Origin: Gymnorhina tibicen
Lineage: Eukaryota; Chordata; Aves; Passeriformes; Artamidae
Direction: 5' to 3'
Length of the DNA: 64,000 bases
NCBI GenBank assembly: GCA_013399875.1
Contig: VXAZ01001116.1
Location: 2,812,546 to 2,876,545, forward strand
The notes below the pieces were generated by a model. That model worked only from the letters and a program-made list of their open reading frames with translations, was not told the DNA's origin and searched no databases. This document shows, piece after piece, positions 1 to 11,600 of the stretch (position 1 is the first letter of the stretch; each line of letters starts with the position of its first letter). A program made the translations under genes and the position numbers.

Positions 1-1518
1 CAGTTCCCTTTCAGAAAGGATGCTGGGGGAAAAAAAATCACATTTATTTAAACTTATAGTGCAACAAATTGAATAACCTTCTCATATTTTTTGGCCAGAA
101 CACTGCCTCTGTAGTAGAGCTTGCCCTCCATACCATTCTTTTAGCAAGCATAAATAATTTATTCTTTTTTTTTTCTCCTGTTCTCTTTAAAGACACAGTG
201 TACAAGATCCTGAGTGTACTTAAGTCAGTAGCAGCTCACTGGAGTACTACTGCATTTTACAGGATCAGACTGAACTAGAAAGTGTTTGAGCATGTTAACA
301 CAAGAGAAAAAAACAGTTCAAGGCTGAAGTTCATGTGAGGACACCGGTTGATGTCATAAACTGTGAAACTGTAACTCCTCTAACTGATGGTTGTAGCAAA
401 ATGCTCAGTGTCTGTCCCTCTACTGCTTTTTACAAATGTATTGATTTATATTGTTTTGCTTCAGGTATTCTCCTGCAAAGCCAGCATGAATATTACAGAA
501 ACTGTGTAATCAGTAAATATGTAAATCTTTCACGCCATCTACTCATTGAAAAAAGAAATTCTGGGTAACTGGTGTTTCTAGGGAGTTCGGGTTTTTTTTC
601 TTTTTTTTCCTTTTCTTCACAGAAGGTACAAATCAAATGAAGAAAATAGAACCTTCAGCTTTCTAGAATGAAAATGGAGACCTGAATCATTAGAAAGCCA
701 TCTTCTGTATTTCTAAACTGGCACAGGTGCCTCAAACATAACTGTGGCAGCTTGGTTGAACTTTGCATGTGCTGCAGAAGCATTGTCAACCTTGTATTTT
801 CACCCAGACACACAACTGTGTATCTGTCTCTTGTGTCTGAATACACACTGTGTGTCGTGAAATACAAAACAAAAGTCAATCAGTTTAACTCCAGGTCTCT
901 GCTCCCTCCAACACACAAAGCTCAGTTACACCCTGCAGACTGTGGTTGCTGCTGTTACTGTGTTAATGCAGGGGCTCTGGTTTGAATCCACCCTCACCAT
1001 ATCAGGTGATACACAAATACATAACTAGAAATGGTCTCAGCTCCAGAGGACTCAGCATTTACTCCGGAGCAGTAAACACTGGTTAAATTATAAATGTAAC
1101 TCTAGATAAACAGCAGTAAAATCTTCACACTATGTCAGAACATCACAAATCCTGCATTGTCCAAAAACTGCTGAAGAAACAATTTAGAAGTATATCTGAA
1201 TCCTGAAATGAATGTATTGGAAATATTTCATTCTTTTTCCTATAAAAACCAGATGCATTTGTTATGATGAACTCTATTTGACCAAGCTGATACTCATCAC
1301 TGTAATGAAGAGGAGGATATTTGGTTTGGGAGGCAGAGAAAATACTTTGTGCTCACTTGATTCAAAAGGAAAAGAGACTCAGCTGTTTGTTTCTTTGGGA
1401 ACCTTGGTGTGTGGAAAAAGTACAGGTGATTGAGTCTAATATTCCTGTCAGGTCCCTTCCTGCACTGCGTCCCACACTCCACAGCCACCACTTGGCCAGC
1501 TGCAGAGGCTTATTTTAG

Positions 1519-2040
1519 TTGCACATTAATTGTGCCAGGGACACACTCAGTATAGCTCAGAGGTTACTATTACAAAGTTTATTGGCTCAGGTACAGTGCT
1601 GCACAAACAACATTACACAGCGTTTGGTGTCAGTTCAGGAAGCAGTTTTGCCATTTTTATATGACCTGGAGCATAAAGAACCAGCTTTACTAATCCAAGG
1701 CAGCTCCATACAACTGTATATCTGAACCACAGTACAAAACCAAGAAAACCCAGAAACGCAAGACTTGCAGCTTTACCTTTATAAAGCCGCATTAGATTCA
1801 GCAAGTTCCTGCTCAGGAGGGTGCTTTTGATCCAAGCTAGTGCTAGACAGATGCACTCAAATACCCATGAGCAACATTTACTTGTCACCCAGCTCATAAG
1901 GAGACCCCAGCATGGAAAAGACAGACAGCAGATCCACCTGAGTGGTTCTCGGTAGAGGACACCTTGGGACACAGCCAAAACTGGTAAACTGTGCTGGATG
2001 CACAGTGCCAATTCAGAACCAGTCAGGCATCTTTGCAACA
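1519..2040 (-). mobile_element. Possible LTR or transcript 3' end (minus strand)
   Basis: On the minus strand there is a TATAAA (1,778-1,783), then CCAATAAACTTTG with AATAAA at 1,578-1,583, in LTR-like order. A 141-codon minus frame (1,613-2,038) covers the same stretch but shows no recognisable domain. LTR ends and a target duplication were not found. Confidence 0.2.
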
Positions 2041-4929
2041 GTAAATTTCAGGGTGTCCTGTCTCATTTCACCCATCTGTGTGACAGCATTTTCAAGCTAC
2101 CTCAGCTTCACAGTACTCTGAGCAATGAAGTGACTGAACTTCTGTTACTCTTTGAAGAACATGCAAACACCTCAGTACTGGTTATGCAATGCATACCAAG
2201 AAAATAACAATTTATGTGGTGTGATACAAAGCCATCACCCTAATCTGAAATTCACCTCTTCCAAAAGCCAAGGCAAGAAGTCCCACAGCATATCTGGAAG
2301 GCTAGCAATCCAAGTCCCAGCAGAAACACAGGCACTGACTTCCAAAGATAAGACCTAGTGGCCAGATGTAGTTCCTAAGAAGGTGTAAAGAAAAGCTGAC
2401 TTGCTGCAAGTCATGTTCAGAAGCACAAAACTGACAAACATGTGAAGGTTAGCTGTGCCAAGCTCCTGTGACCCAGGTCCTGCACTCATATAAACACCAC
2501 TTGGTAGGTGGAGTTGAGAAAAGAGATGCTGTGCTGTGGACTGAACAGGTCTGTAGACAGACCATCAAGCAGTATTTCAAATGAGTATTAGGGATTGTAT
2601 GCGTGTATATATATATATGTATTTGCAGAAACAAAAGATCTAAATATCAAACTACATATAATCCAATGTGACTGCTCACCCAAAGAATTTGCCATCTCCT
2701 GTAAACACAATCTTGCACCAGATTTAACCTTGTCCTATACACTGCATAGATAAAGAAATTCCTCTTATTTTTCATACATACAGTCAAGTCAGTTTTTCAT
2801 ACATACAATCTGCATAGCCCATCATTTTTAAAGAGAAACTTCTACACAAGCCTTTGTATAAACTACAAAGGAGAAACACTAGGTCTGCTTCATTCACTGA
2901 ATATGAGCCAGAACTTTTTATTCACTTCTATGCAAAATAATCTATTTCTCCGTGATTCCTTGTGATTGGGATACTATTTAACAGGACTATTAATGGATAT
3001 GGTTTAGCAATGAGAATTAAATTCTCGAGCACATTAAAATCTGCTTAGATGATCTTAACCAATTATGCAGTGATTTACTCTGGAGTCCCAGCCAGGTATC
3101 CAACGTGAAAGAAGACTACAAGAACACAATTGAGATGTTGCAGAATGGCGTAGGATGGGAAGCTTTAGGAAGGATAAAAGGAGTTTAGCCTTGGGGGAAA
3201 AAAAGTCTACAAGGTCCACTCTGTTTTCCTTACAGTGTCACAGCAAAGAACCATATGCAGCGAGGTGGCAAGAGACAGACACCTGATAAACTCCAGCTGC
3301 ACAAGCCTGGCCATCAGGCACCAAGGCACCTCTTGCCAAAAACTGTAAGCTTGCACACCACCACAAGTACTAGATACACCAAACCTAAAGCACACAGAAG
3401 CACATTTAAAATTCTGCCCTTTTGCCAGCATATCTGAAAAGAAAAACAACAGTGTTAAGAAACAATGTTGACATTTAATCTGTCAATATGCCTTGGAATT
3501 ATCACCCAGATAAAGGGAGCACGGGGGTTTGGTTCAGGCTCAGAATTACCAGCCAAAACAACCAGAAACACTAGAGAGGAAAATTCACGCCCTGTACATA
3601 ACCACGGTGTGTGCAGAAATTCCAGTCACAGAAATCCCCTACACGGTGGTGATGGGACTCTCACAGATAGATGAAATAAATATCAAGTTTTGCAGTAGTG
3701 ATCAAAGAAAGGATATAATGTAATATCCATCTTAATTTGACTGTCCTTGCATTCCTCCTAAGACATCAGCCTGAGGACATATTAGCAGGATAGTTTTCCT
3801 CCAGATACAGGAGCAGACTATATTATGGACTTAATATACATAAAATGCTGACTGTACAATTCTGCTACACAGAGTATCATTTATTATCAGAAGTCCCCAG
3901 GGAACAAAACATGCCCCTGGATTAATATGAATTTATTAAAGCTACCATTAGAGCTTTGTTTATTAAAAATATCTAAACAATTACCTCTAAAAATCTCTCA
4001 CATGTGAAAGGGAAATGTTGGAAGATAACTGCTGAAAAACCCCAACTCTGTCAGTAGGCAAATGGTATCAGAAACAATTTAGCTGAGCTCACATTTAAAC
4101 TGAAGAACATTATTTCTTGGTGTGGTTCCATCTGGAGGGAGAAGTTAAGCCCCATATACATTACAAATCCTGATTTCAACAAGCCAGCTGAACAGTCCAA
4201 AGTCAGTTTTACAGATAATAGATGACAGATACAGCACAGAAAGCAAGTATTTGAGTTTCCCAGGATTATTTCTCTTCCAACATTGTAACAGTACTCCCAC
4301 CATCTACTGCTGCAAGAGTCGTATTTAATTTTCTCCAAACTTAAAATATGTTCTCCTCACTAGCAAATAGTGATTTAACATAGTTCTGTTTAGCATAGTA
4401 CTATTTTCTATTAAAACTCTGAAATGCCCTAACTGTACAATATTTCATTACAGATACAGCTTAAGATATGTTCATATGAGCTAAATTAAACCATTATTCA
4501 AGTTCTGGCACACTGTAGGATACAAGAAAGAGCCAGCAGGAGAAGGAAGGAGGTGCTGACAAAAATTCTGTTTGAGCGAATCATCATTAATTATTCTATT
4601 GAAGGCTTGAAGATATATCAGCAGAATTCTGTAGTGAGAAATGTCGTTAAAAAAAAAAAACCAAAACAAGCCCTGTAGTATTTTTCTGACTTTTCCAATT
4701 TCTTGCTGAAGTTAAGATAAAAGACTGATCTGATAAAATAACTTTTCTTTTTACTAATCAGCTTTATATTAAAGCAGAATTAAAAAAAATAAATTAAGCT
4801 TTGTCCCTTGCAGCAGAGAAATTTCACCATGAAGAAGATAAGGACAGATAACACAGATAAAGGATGTGTTAAGGGGCAAAATCCTGATATGATGCCTCAG
4901 AAGAAAGTTTTGTGACAAAACATGGGAGA

Positions 4930-4983
4930 TTTGTGTACAATATAATTTCAATATAATTTGTGTACAAGATAATTTCAAATTAT
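4930..4983. repeat. Imperfect tandem duplication, 27-bp period
   Basis: TTTGTGTACAATATAATTTC recurs 27 bp later as TTTGTGTACAAGATAATTTC. Confidence 0.85.
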
Positions 4984-5555
4984 CCCATGATCATGTTGTC
5001 ACATTGATGGGACACTCCACCAAAGGAATCTCAGAAGGAATTAAGGAAGAGTTAAGTCCAGACAATTTCAGAAAAATACTTATATGTTTAAGGGGGGGTG
5101 TGGAAAAAGTAGAGCAGCTTTCTAAACTAGCAAGCACTTTTAGATAAGTTTTGCTAGTGGAAGAGAGCAGACTGGGTTGTCTATGCAGCAGCAAACAAGA
5201 CAGAGAAAAAAAGAGGAAGAGCTACAGAGAGACCTTAGAAAGAAAATGAAAATTTCAAATTTTTTTTGCTCTGATGGGGAAGTTAGGGTAAGAAGGTAAC
5301 TTTGTGTCCCTGAGACTAAACAAAAGCAAGTGGAAAATCTAAGACGAGAATTAGTTGCAAGTTCGTGGTGCCTAATAGCAATAACTGTTGCTGTTAGCAG
5401 ATTTTGTTGAAAAACAGCACTCAAACAAGCTGGCAGATGGAAGCATACAGCAAACTCCTAATACAGGTTGTCTCTTAATGTTTCCAACTTCTTCACAGAC
5501 CTTTTCCTGTTCTATGGAAACCCTTTCCCTCCTGAGAAAACTAATGAAAGTAGTT

Positions 5556-5718
5556 TCACAGAATCACAGAATGGGTGGGGTTGGAAGGGACCACAGTGGG
5601 TCAACTGGCCCAACCTCCCTGCTCAGGCAGGGTCACACTAGAGCACATGGTACAGGATTGTGACCGGATGGTTCTTGAATATCTCAAATGAGGGAAACCC
5701 CACAGCCTCTCTAGGCAA
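5556..5718 (-). mobile_element. CR1 LINE 3' fragment
   Basis: On the + strand it starts ACAGAATCACAGAATGGG, followed by GGGGTTGGAAGGGACC and the CCTGCTCAGGCAGGGTCAC block, ending in CCCACAGCCTCTCTAGGCA. This is the reverse complement of a CR1 3' end, strongly 5'-truncated. Confidence 0.93.
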
Positions 5719-6246
5719 GGTATATGTATCTATATATATAAAACCAGTGGTTTTCTCACATGGAATGGCATAAAACAAGAGCATGCTGAGGTCAGCAGGG
5801 ACTCACAAGGGTAATCAAATTAATGTGGCTCACAGTGGCATTATGGATACACCAGGATCTATACAGAATGATGTCAGAAATACCTAGATCTCATTCCCAA
5901 CCTTACCCTTTGCAATTTTTTTGGACATTCTTATTTCTACCAAAATCTGACTGGTGAAACCCAATGTTTCTGAATCATATTAATAAACAGTAGTTATACA
6001 ATTTTTGGATTTGTATCAAATCACAACCTAAGTGTTAATTCACCAGTGGTTTTTTAGAAAAGGCTAACTGAGCAGCTTTTCTTTTTTTTAATGCAGTGGA
6101 GTAGCATCGCTAACAGTTAGTTATTTTTCCATATGCCTGATTAGCAGAGAGTGAGACAAGCATCTTCCAGTCACGGATGAGCCACAGCTGTGACAGGAAC
6201 TGTATTTGCTACTTGCTCCAAAAGAGTGTTTTCGTCTCAGAACAAT
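5719..6246. other. Spacer between two CR1 fragments
   Basis: AT-rich, with a short TATATA run. I see nothing else here. Confidence 0.6.
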
Positions 6247-6615
6247 TCACAGACTCACAGAATCCATTAGGTTGGAAAAGACCTTTGAGATCATGGAGTC
6301 CAACCTGTGACTGAACACCTCCGTGTCAACCAGACCACGGCACTGAGTGCCACATCCAGTCTTTCCACAAGCTCCTCCGGGGACAGTAACTCCATCACCT
6401 CCCTGAGAAGCCCATTCCGATGTCTAATCACCCTTTCTGTGAAGAAATTCTTCCTAATGCCCGATCTGAAGCTCCCCAGGCACACACTGAGGCCGTGCAC
6501 TCTTCTCCCATTCCCTGGGAGAAGAACCCGACCCCCACCTGGCTACAACCTCCTGTCAGGTGCTGGTAGAGTGATAAAGTCACCCAAGCCTCCTCTTCCT
6601 CCTCTATTCAAATGC
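6247..6615 (-). mobile_element. CR1 LINE 3' fragment (different subfamily)
   Basis: It begins CACAGACTCACAGAATCC, then GGTTGGAAAAGACCTTTGAG, and continues through the TGAAGAAATTCTTCCTAAT block to ACCTGGCTACAACCTCCTG. The divergent first block shows a different CR1 subfamily from the copy at 5,556. It ends about 280 nt before the CpG island. An open frame here (6,307-6,654) is a by-product. Confidence 0.92.
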
Positions 6616-6889
6616 CAGACAAATACGATTCAAAAACCTCAAGTATTTACTTGAATTAGAAGACCAGTTAAAATTATAATGAGTATAAAAGAAAGCTTTT
6701 GGAAAGCAGATGTAACTTTGCATGTAATCGCTGATCAACAGCAACTTAAAAGAGGGCTCGGAAGTGTTTTTTGTCAAAAAGTGTCATGTTCTTCCACTGA
6801 GGCAGCCGGTGCCGAACACCGGCAGTGGAAGTGGATGGAGATCTGGGTGCTCTGGAAGGTCCTTTCCCATACGGGCATCAGCCCCAGTC
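6616..6889. other. Sequence immediately upstream of the CpG island
   Basis: Transitional composition. It includes the bulged inverted repeat at 6,791-6,831. Confidence 0.6.
6791..6831. repeat. Bulged inverted repeat upstream of the promoter
   Basis: CTTCCACT (6791-6798) pairs with AGTGGAAG (6824-6831), and GCCGGTG (6805-6811) pairs with CACCGGC (6817-6823). The loop is CCGAA and a six-base bulge sits on the left arm. The two stem segments are contiguous on the right arm, giving 15 perfect base pairs. It sits just upstream of the CpG island. Confidence 0.8.
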
Positions 6890-6972
6890 CCTGGGTAAGA
6901 GCGGCCCGTGCGGCGCAGCGGCTGCCCTGGAGCTCGGCCCGGCCGGGAGCGGGTGAGGGTGCGGGTGCGGGC

Positions 6973-6982
6973 GGGGTTCCCC
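6973..6982. promoter_or_regulatory. NF-kB-type palindromic site GGGGTTCCCC
   Basis: The ten bases fit the NF-kB consensus GGGRNWYYCC at every position. The site lies about 170 nt upstream of the CCAAT box. Mammalian NAMPT is known to respond to inflammatory signals, so a functional role is plausible, but in GC-rich DNA a chance match is possible. Confidence 0.5.
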
Positions 6983-7097
6983 CGCGGAGCCGGGGCGGTG
7001 TCGGTACCGTCGCCTCCCCCTTCCCGGAACCGCGGCCGCCGAGAACCGAAACTGGAGCCCCTTCCCCCACCACTCCCCCGCGCACGCGCGCGCCGCT

Positions 7098-7105
7098 CCC
7101 GCCCC
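7098..7105 (-). promoter_or_regulatory. GC box (SP1/KLF-type)
   Basis: CCCGCCCC, read as GGGGCGGG on the minus strand, lies about 40 nt upstream of the CCAAT box. This spacing is normal for a TATA-less CpG-island promoter. Confidence 0.5.
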
Positions 7106-7146
7106 GCTCGGCCCCACCGCCCGTTCAGCCGAGCGCGCGCCGCCGG

Positions 7147-7151
7147 CCAAT
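7147..7151 (+). promoter_or_regulatory. CCAAT box (NF-Y type)
   Basis: The context GGCCAATAG fits the NF-Y core with its usual flanks. CCAAT boxes normally sit about 60-100 nt upstream of the start site. That puts the start inside the adjacent gap and supports + strand transcription into it. Confidence 0.6.
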
Positions 7152-7153
7152 AG

Positions 7154-7457
7154 NNNNNNNNNNNNNNNNNNNNNNNNNNNNNNNNNNNNNNNNNNNNNNN
7201 NNNNNNNNNNNNNNNNNNNNNNNNNNNNNNNNNNNNNNNNNNNNNNNNNNNNNNNNNNNNNNNNNNNNNNNNNNNNNNNNNNNNNNNNNNNNNNNNNNNN
7301 NNNNNNNNNNNNNNNNNNNNNNNNNNNNNNNNNNNNNNNNNNNNNNNNNNNNNNNNNNNNNNNNNNNNNNNNNNNNNNNNNNNNNNNNNNNNNNNNNNNN
7401 NNNNNNNNNNNNNNNNNNNNNNNNNNNNNNNNNNNNNNNNNNNNNNNNNNNNNNNNN
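7154..7457. other. Assembly gap (304 N), probably containing NAMPT TSS and exon 1
   Basis: A run of 304 N lies inside the CpG island. The CCAAT box ends two bases before it, and the sequence after it is GC-rich without any codons for the conserved end of exon 1 (the D-S-Y-K stretch before the intron 1 donor). The transcription start, 5' UTR, ATG and about 19 codons are therefore most likely inside. The true gap length may differ from 304. GC-rich first exons are a typical dropout in bird assemblies. Confidence 0.85.
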
Positions 7458-7692
7458 CGCTCCGTCCCTAGGGCGCTGAGCCAGGCCGGCCCCGCCGCCA
7501 CCCGCCCCCTCCCCGCCTGGCCGGGGCTGGGAGATCCCCCGGGGCGCCAGTGAGGGTGCCCGGCCTCGGGGCGATGAGGGGGGGACGGCGGAGGCCTGGC
7601 CGGGGCTGCCCCCCTCTCCTCCGGAAGCCCCGAGCCGCCCCCCGCGGGATGCCCGAGGCCGCGCAGCTCTGGGGCGGCGGCGGGGCCAGAAA

Positions 7693-7705
7693 AGAAAGTG
7701 AAAGC
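7693..7705 (+). promoter_or_regulatory. IRF/PRDM1-type element (GAAANNGAAA)
   Basis: AGAAAGTGAAAGC fits both the interferon-response half pattern GAAANNGAAA and the PRDM1 (Blimp-1) core. It is an A-rich island inside GC-rich sequence shortly after the gap, so it stands out from local composition. It would lie at the beginning of intron 1. Confidence 0.45.
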
Positions 7706-8176
7706 GGGTGGGCTGGGTGCTGCCGTCCCGCCGCCTTTGGGCGCGGGGAGCGGCCATGGCGGGCACGCGGGAGGCGGGGGCCGCCCGGCCCCGAGCATCG
7801 TCCGGCCCCGCCGAGCTGCCCGCCCCCCGCCCTGGCCGGGGTCGGAGAGGGCGCACATGTCACTGCCGCGGAGCAGTCACTCCTCCCTTCTCCCGCTGTG
7901 CTCCACTCGCGCCGGTTGCTGTCTGCGGTTGTGTGTCTGGCGGTGATGCAGCGCACTCCGGAAACCGGCTCGTGCAAAATAAGTGTTTTCTAGCCCTGTG
8001 CTTAGTTGCCGGCCACTGCGGTGTCACATTCGGTAGGCAAGGTGTTGGTTCAGAGGGGAGAGCCGCAGTACACGGCCCTCCCTTCGTTTCTTGGAAATAG
8101 TGGTGCTGACAGCAGTGGCAAAGTGCAGGCGCCCTATCCGCGCTCCGACCCGGTGGTTTCTGCCACGGCAGCTCCT

Positions 8177-8182
8177 GACGTG
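8177..8182 (+). promoter_or_regulatory. Hypoxia-response-like core (GACGTG)
   Basis: GACGTG contains the RCGTG HIF core near the 3' edge of the CpG island. HIF regulation of NAMPT is described in mammals. A six-base match alone is weak evidence. Confidence 0.25.
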
Positions 8183-8240
8183 CCTCGCAGCGAGTGTGCC
8201 CGGGCCGAAGTCCTGCCCCTGCGCGGCGTCGCGGTCATGT

Positions 8241-8623
8241 AAGCGTTCAGCCTCCAGGTCCTGGGCAGAGCCAGCGTGTGACTCCCCCCGCCTGGCTGGA
8301 CACATGTGCCCGGCCTCTCCTAGGCTGGAAGACTTACTTATTTCATTCAGGAGCTGCATTACAATGTCATAGAGGTTGTTGGTGGCCTAAACAAAACTAC
8401 AGTAACAGTCCTGGTTGTCATTGTAAAGCACTTATTATGTTTTAGCTCTTTGAACATTGGGCTGCTGGGATGAGTTTCAGGGAGGACGGTACTTCTGGGT
8501 AGAGGAGCTGAAAAGCAAAAGCTATGTTGTGACCGGGTCCTGTTACTGAGTAACTACCGAAGTGCAAACCTCACTATGTGCTCCAGTCACTGACTTGTGT
8601 CTTTCCCAGCTTCTCTGTGGTGA

Positions 8624-8666
<43 letters not shown>

Positions 8667-11600
8667 GTCATTGTCATTATTACTATACGTTCTGTCAAGA
8701 TGTAAAGAAAGTTAACAGTTATTGTTGCTGTTTGTGGAAAGGAGTTTAGGAAGGTGGGAAGATGCTGGTAAATCTTGGAGCAGCTCAATCAGGGCATCCT
8801 GATGCTGCTGAGGGCTCGCAAAGCTGCTTCCATTCAGAGCGTAATCTAGCTACAGTGCTCTTTATGAACTAGGTTTAAGTGTTTGTTATTTAACTTATTC
8901 AAATATGGAAGATACACTTTTTTCCGTGTCTGAGGCTAATCACATTAAATACTGCAGGCCTGGATTTAAACAGTATCTACTTTAAATCTAATTTGCACAC
9001 TACTTTTTCTAAAATCTCTGGGTGTGCTCAAGGGTTGGTGGTAGTGTGACACACTGGAGTGACATTAAACCAGTTTGTTTCTGTTTTGTTTGCTGTTTCA
9101 CAGTATAGATGACTTGGTAACATTCCAGGAGCAGTAGAAATCTTAAAGAGGTCAAATAAAGGCCTGAGGTGGTGGGTTTTGGGTTTTTTTTCCAGTTTAA
9201 AACTGAATTTGGATGAGATTTTCTGTGGCAGCTAGGAGCATTTTGTATTGTATTTAGAACTGTTGCCCCCCTCAATTGCTTTGTTAGGGCTATTCAAATT
9301 GTCTGTCTTTCCATATGCTTTTTTCCAAACCTTAGGAACTCCAGTGTCTCTGAACAATGCTTAAAGAAGTAGCTGCTTTTATCTTGTTAGGTAATATGAG
9401 CAAACATTTTCTCCCTGGATGATACTGTTATTTCCTAATCAATGAAACACACTTAGTGAGAGCACTTTCGGTGAAATTGCACTAAAATATCTGGTAGTTT
9501 ACAACATCAAGCTTTTTACAGGGGTTACCAAACACTCTTACTAGCAATTAAAACAAAAGTGAGACTTGATCTTGGAGTTTTTCTTTTTTGTTTCCTCCTT
9601 TTTTTTTTTTAATAATTCTGCTGTATCCACAACTGTAGCATCTGTTTGTGAGTGCAGAACTGTCTGTGCATAACGTTTAGACTGAGAGAAAACATGGATC
9701 AGGTCAGAAGTTTACATGTTGCAATGTTGATCCAGTTGCAGTAGATGCCAGTCCATACAAGCTAATGTTGGTGACAGAAATCACATAGAAATAAACATCT
9801 GTGAAAGAAAAAATACATGCAGACCGTACTGAGCGGTACAACCCTAGCTTAGGCAGTTGTCCATCAGAAAAAAAGTTGTGGTATCTCAGGGTCATATCTG
9901 TCAGAACTTGTTAGTTTGAGTACTAGCTCTGGTGTCCCAGTTCTCTGTTGCTGCAGTTGAAAATCTGGGGTGAAAAGACAACTCATTACTGGTTTAGTGC
10001 CTATACAGTTTCAGAAACAAAGTAATTTTGTAGGCAAAGATTTGTCTGTTGAGAGCTAATCCAGCCTCCCCTCCTTCTACACTATTTTCCTGTCTTCATG
10101 TGCATCACAGGACATTTCCTTTAAATCATAGAGATTATCAAATATTCAGTTTCAAAATCTTAAAAGTGTTTTTGAAAAGGTGCTGAGTATCATGCTGATT
10201 GCTAGTAAAGCCAGTATTTCTAGATGGGAGTAGTTCCCAGTAGGTCAGTATGCACTGGTTCCAGTACCGAGCTTCCATTATAGACTGGAGCTCGCTCAGT
10301 TGTACAAGTGCTCCAGGATTTTGAGGCTGGGCTTCAAATTGTACAGTTTATCTCTAAACCTGATAACAAGATAAATGTTTTTACATCACTTAGATTCTTC
10401 TTCCTGTGTACTTTGTTGCATGTTCTTAAGCTTTTACAAATCCCCCAAAAGTATAATTCCTCCTGTATGCTGGGAATTATATGCCATTCCCTCAGAGTCT
10501 GGGCATGGGCATATGGTATGGTGTGTGTGCAACATGCTGATAAGTAACAGCAGTCTTTTTAATTCTTCTGATCATGAAACTCTCGAGAGATTCATCAATG
10601 CAGTGTTATCTGGGGAATCTCATTGTCTTTATGTTCAGTATAGCAACGGCATTTCTATTAGTGAAGTTTTCTGCTAGTGACTTGGTATTGCTGAAAAGGG
10701 GAAGTATTTGAAGTCAAAGTCCTTGTTGATAGAAAGCTACAAGTGAGGGGGTATCAGCAGGCTCCCTGAAAATCACTGTTCGTGCTGCGTGATGTCTTAG
10801 TCTTGTGTCTATAACAAGTCACAATTTATATAGCTACATATATATAGCTAGCTACATATAGATTATACAATACTCTATAGCAATCTTACCCCCCTGTGAC
10901 AGTGGGGGTTCTGTTCGCTCTCTGCCCTTCCCCAGCGAGAAGGTCTGTGCCCTTCAGTTCCTCATTCTTCTGACATCATTGACATACCGCCTCTGCATTG
11001 TCTTTCTCTTTGATTCTCAGTGCTCTGTTTAGCCTATATTTGTTTATTTCTGCACAGGCAAGAAATGTTCCAGGGTATATGTAGTCTGAAACTGTATTGA
11101 GCGGATCAGCCTGGCAGAGCTGTGTTGTTCAGTGGGAAGATAGCTGTGAGTGGCACGTACCAGGCCTGGGTCGGATGGACCATGAGCTGCAAGTGGGGAA
11201 AGGCTATTGACTGAACCTTGTTTGCTGGAGTAATAATAGCTTATTTTGCTTTTGCCAATGAGATCTATTACTGTTGCTTGGCATGCTTCGTAATTAAGCT
11301 GATAGCTATAATAAGCTGCCATGCAATTACCTCTTAGGGGGAGCTGACTTGCTATCTAGACTGTAAATGAGATCCGTTTCAGAATTAATTTCTTTCTGGA
11401 TGCTTTAAGGAAACCCAAAATATATGTTTTAACCCTGTATGCCTTAAGTGTTGAATTTTAAGTATTTGTCACTTCAAATGACTTCTTATACTCTGCGTGG
11501 ATGTAGTAGAGCACTGACTTCTAAAACACTTCACGTGAGTGTGTGTTTATTCTAGGCTCTGACAGCCTGTATATTCTTTATTTAGAAGGCTAGAGGTATG

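Larger units (their letters stand above)
1..5555. other. Upstream intergenic DNA
   Basis: AT-rich. No conserved coding exon was recognised. Minor features are imperfect duplications of about 25-27 bp period at 2,767-2,815 and 4,930-4,983. A minus-strand layout near 1,500-2,040 resembles an LTR or 3' end. Confidence 0.6.
6890..8240. promoter_or_regulatory. NAMPT: CpG island at the NAMPT promoter
   Basis: Both sides of the gap are strongly GC-rich with dense CpG dinucleotides, in sharp contrast to the AT-rich flanks. This marks the promoter and the first part of intron 1. Long open frames on both strands here are a by-product of few stop codons in GC-rich DNA and are not called as genes. Confidence 0.9.

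Noticed and set aside
6679..8445. Many long open frames on both strands in the CpG island, some crossing the gap
   Set aside because: High G+C lowers stop-codon frequency, the frames overlap each other, part of each is N, and none has a recognisable domain.
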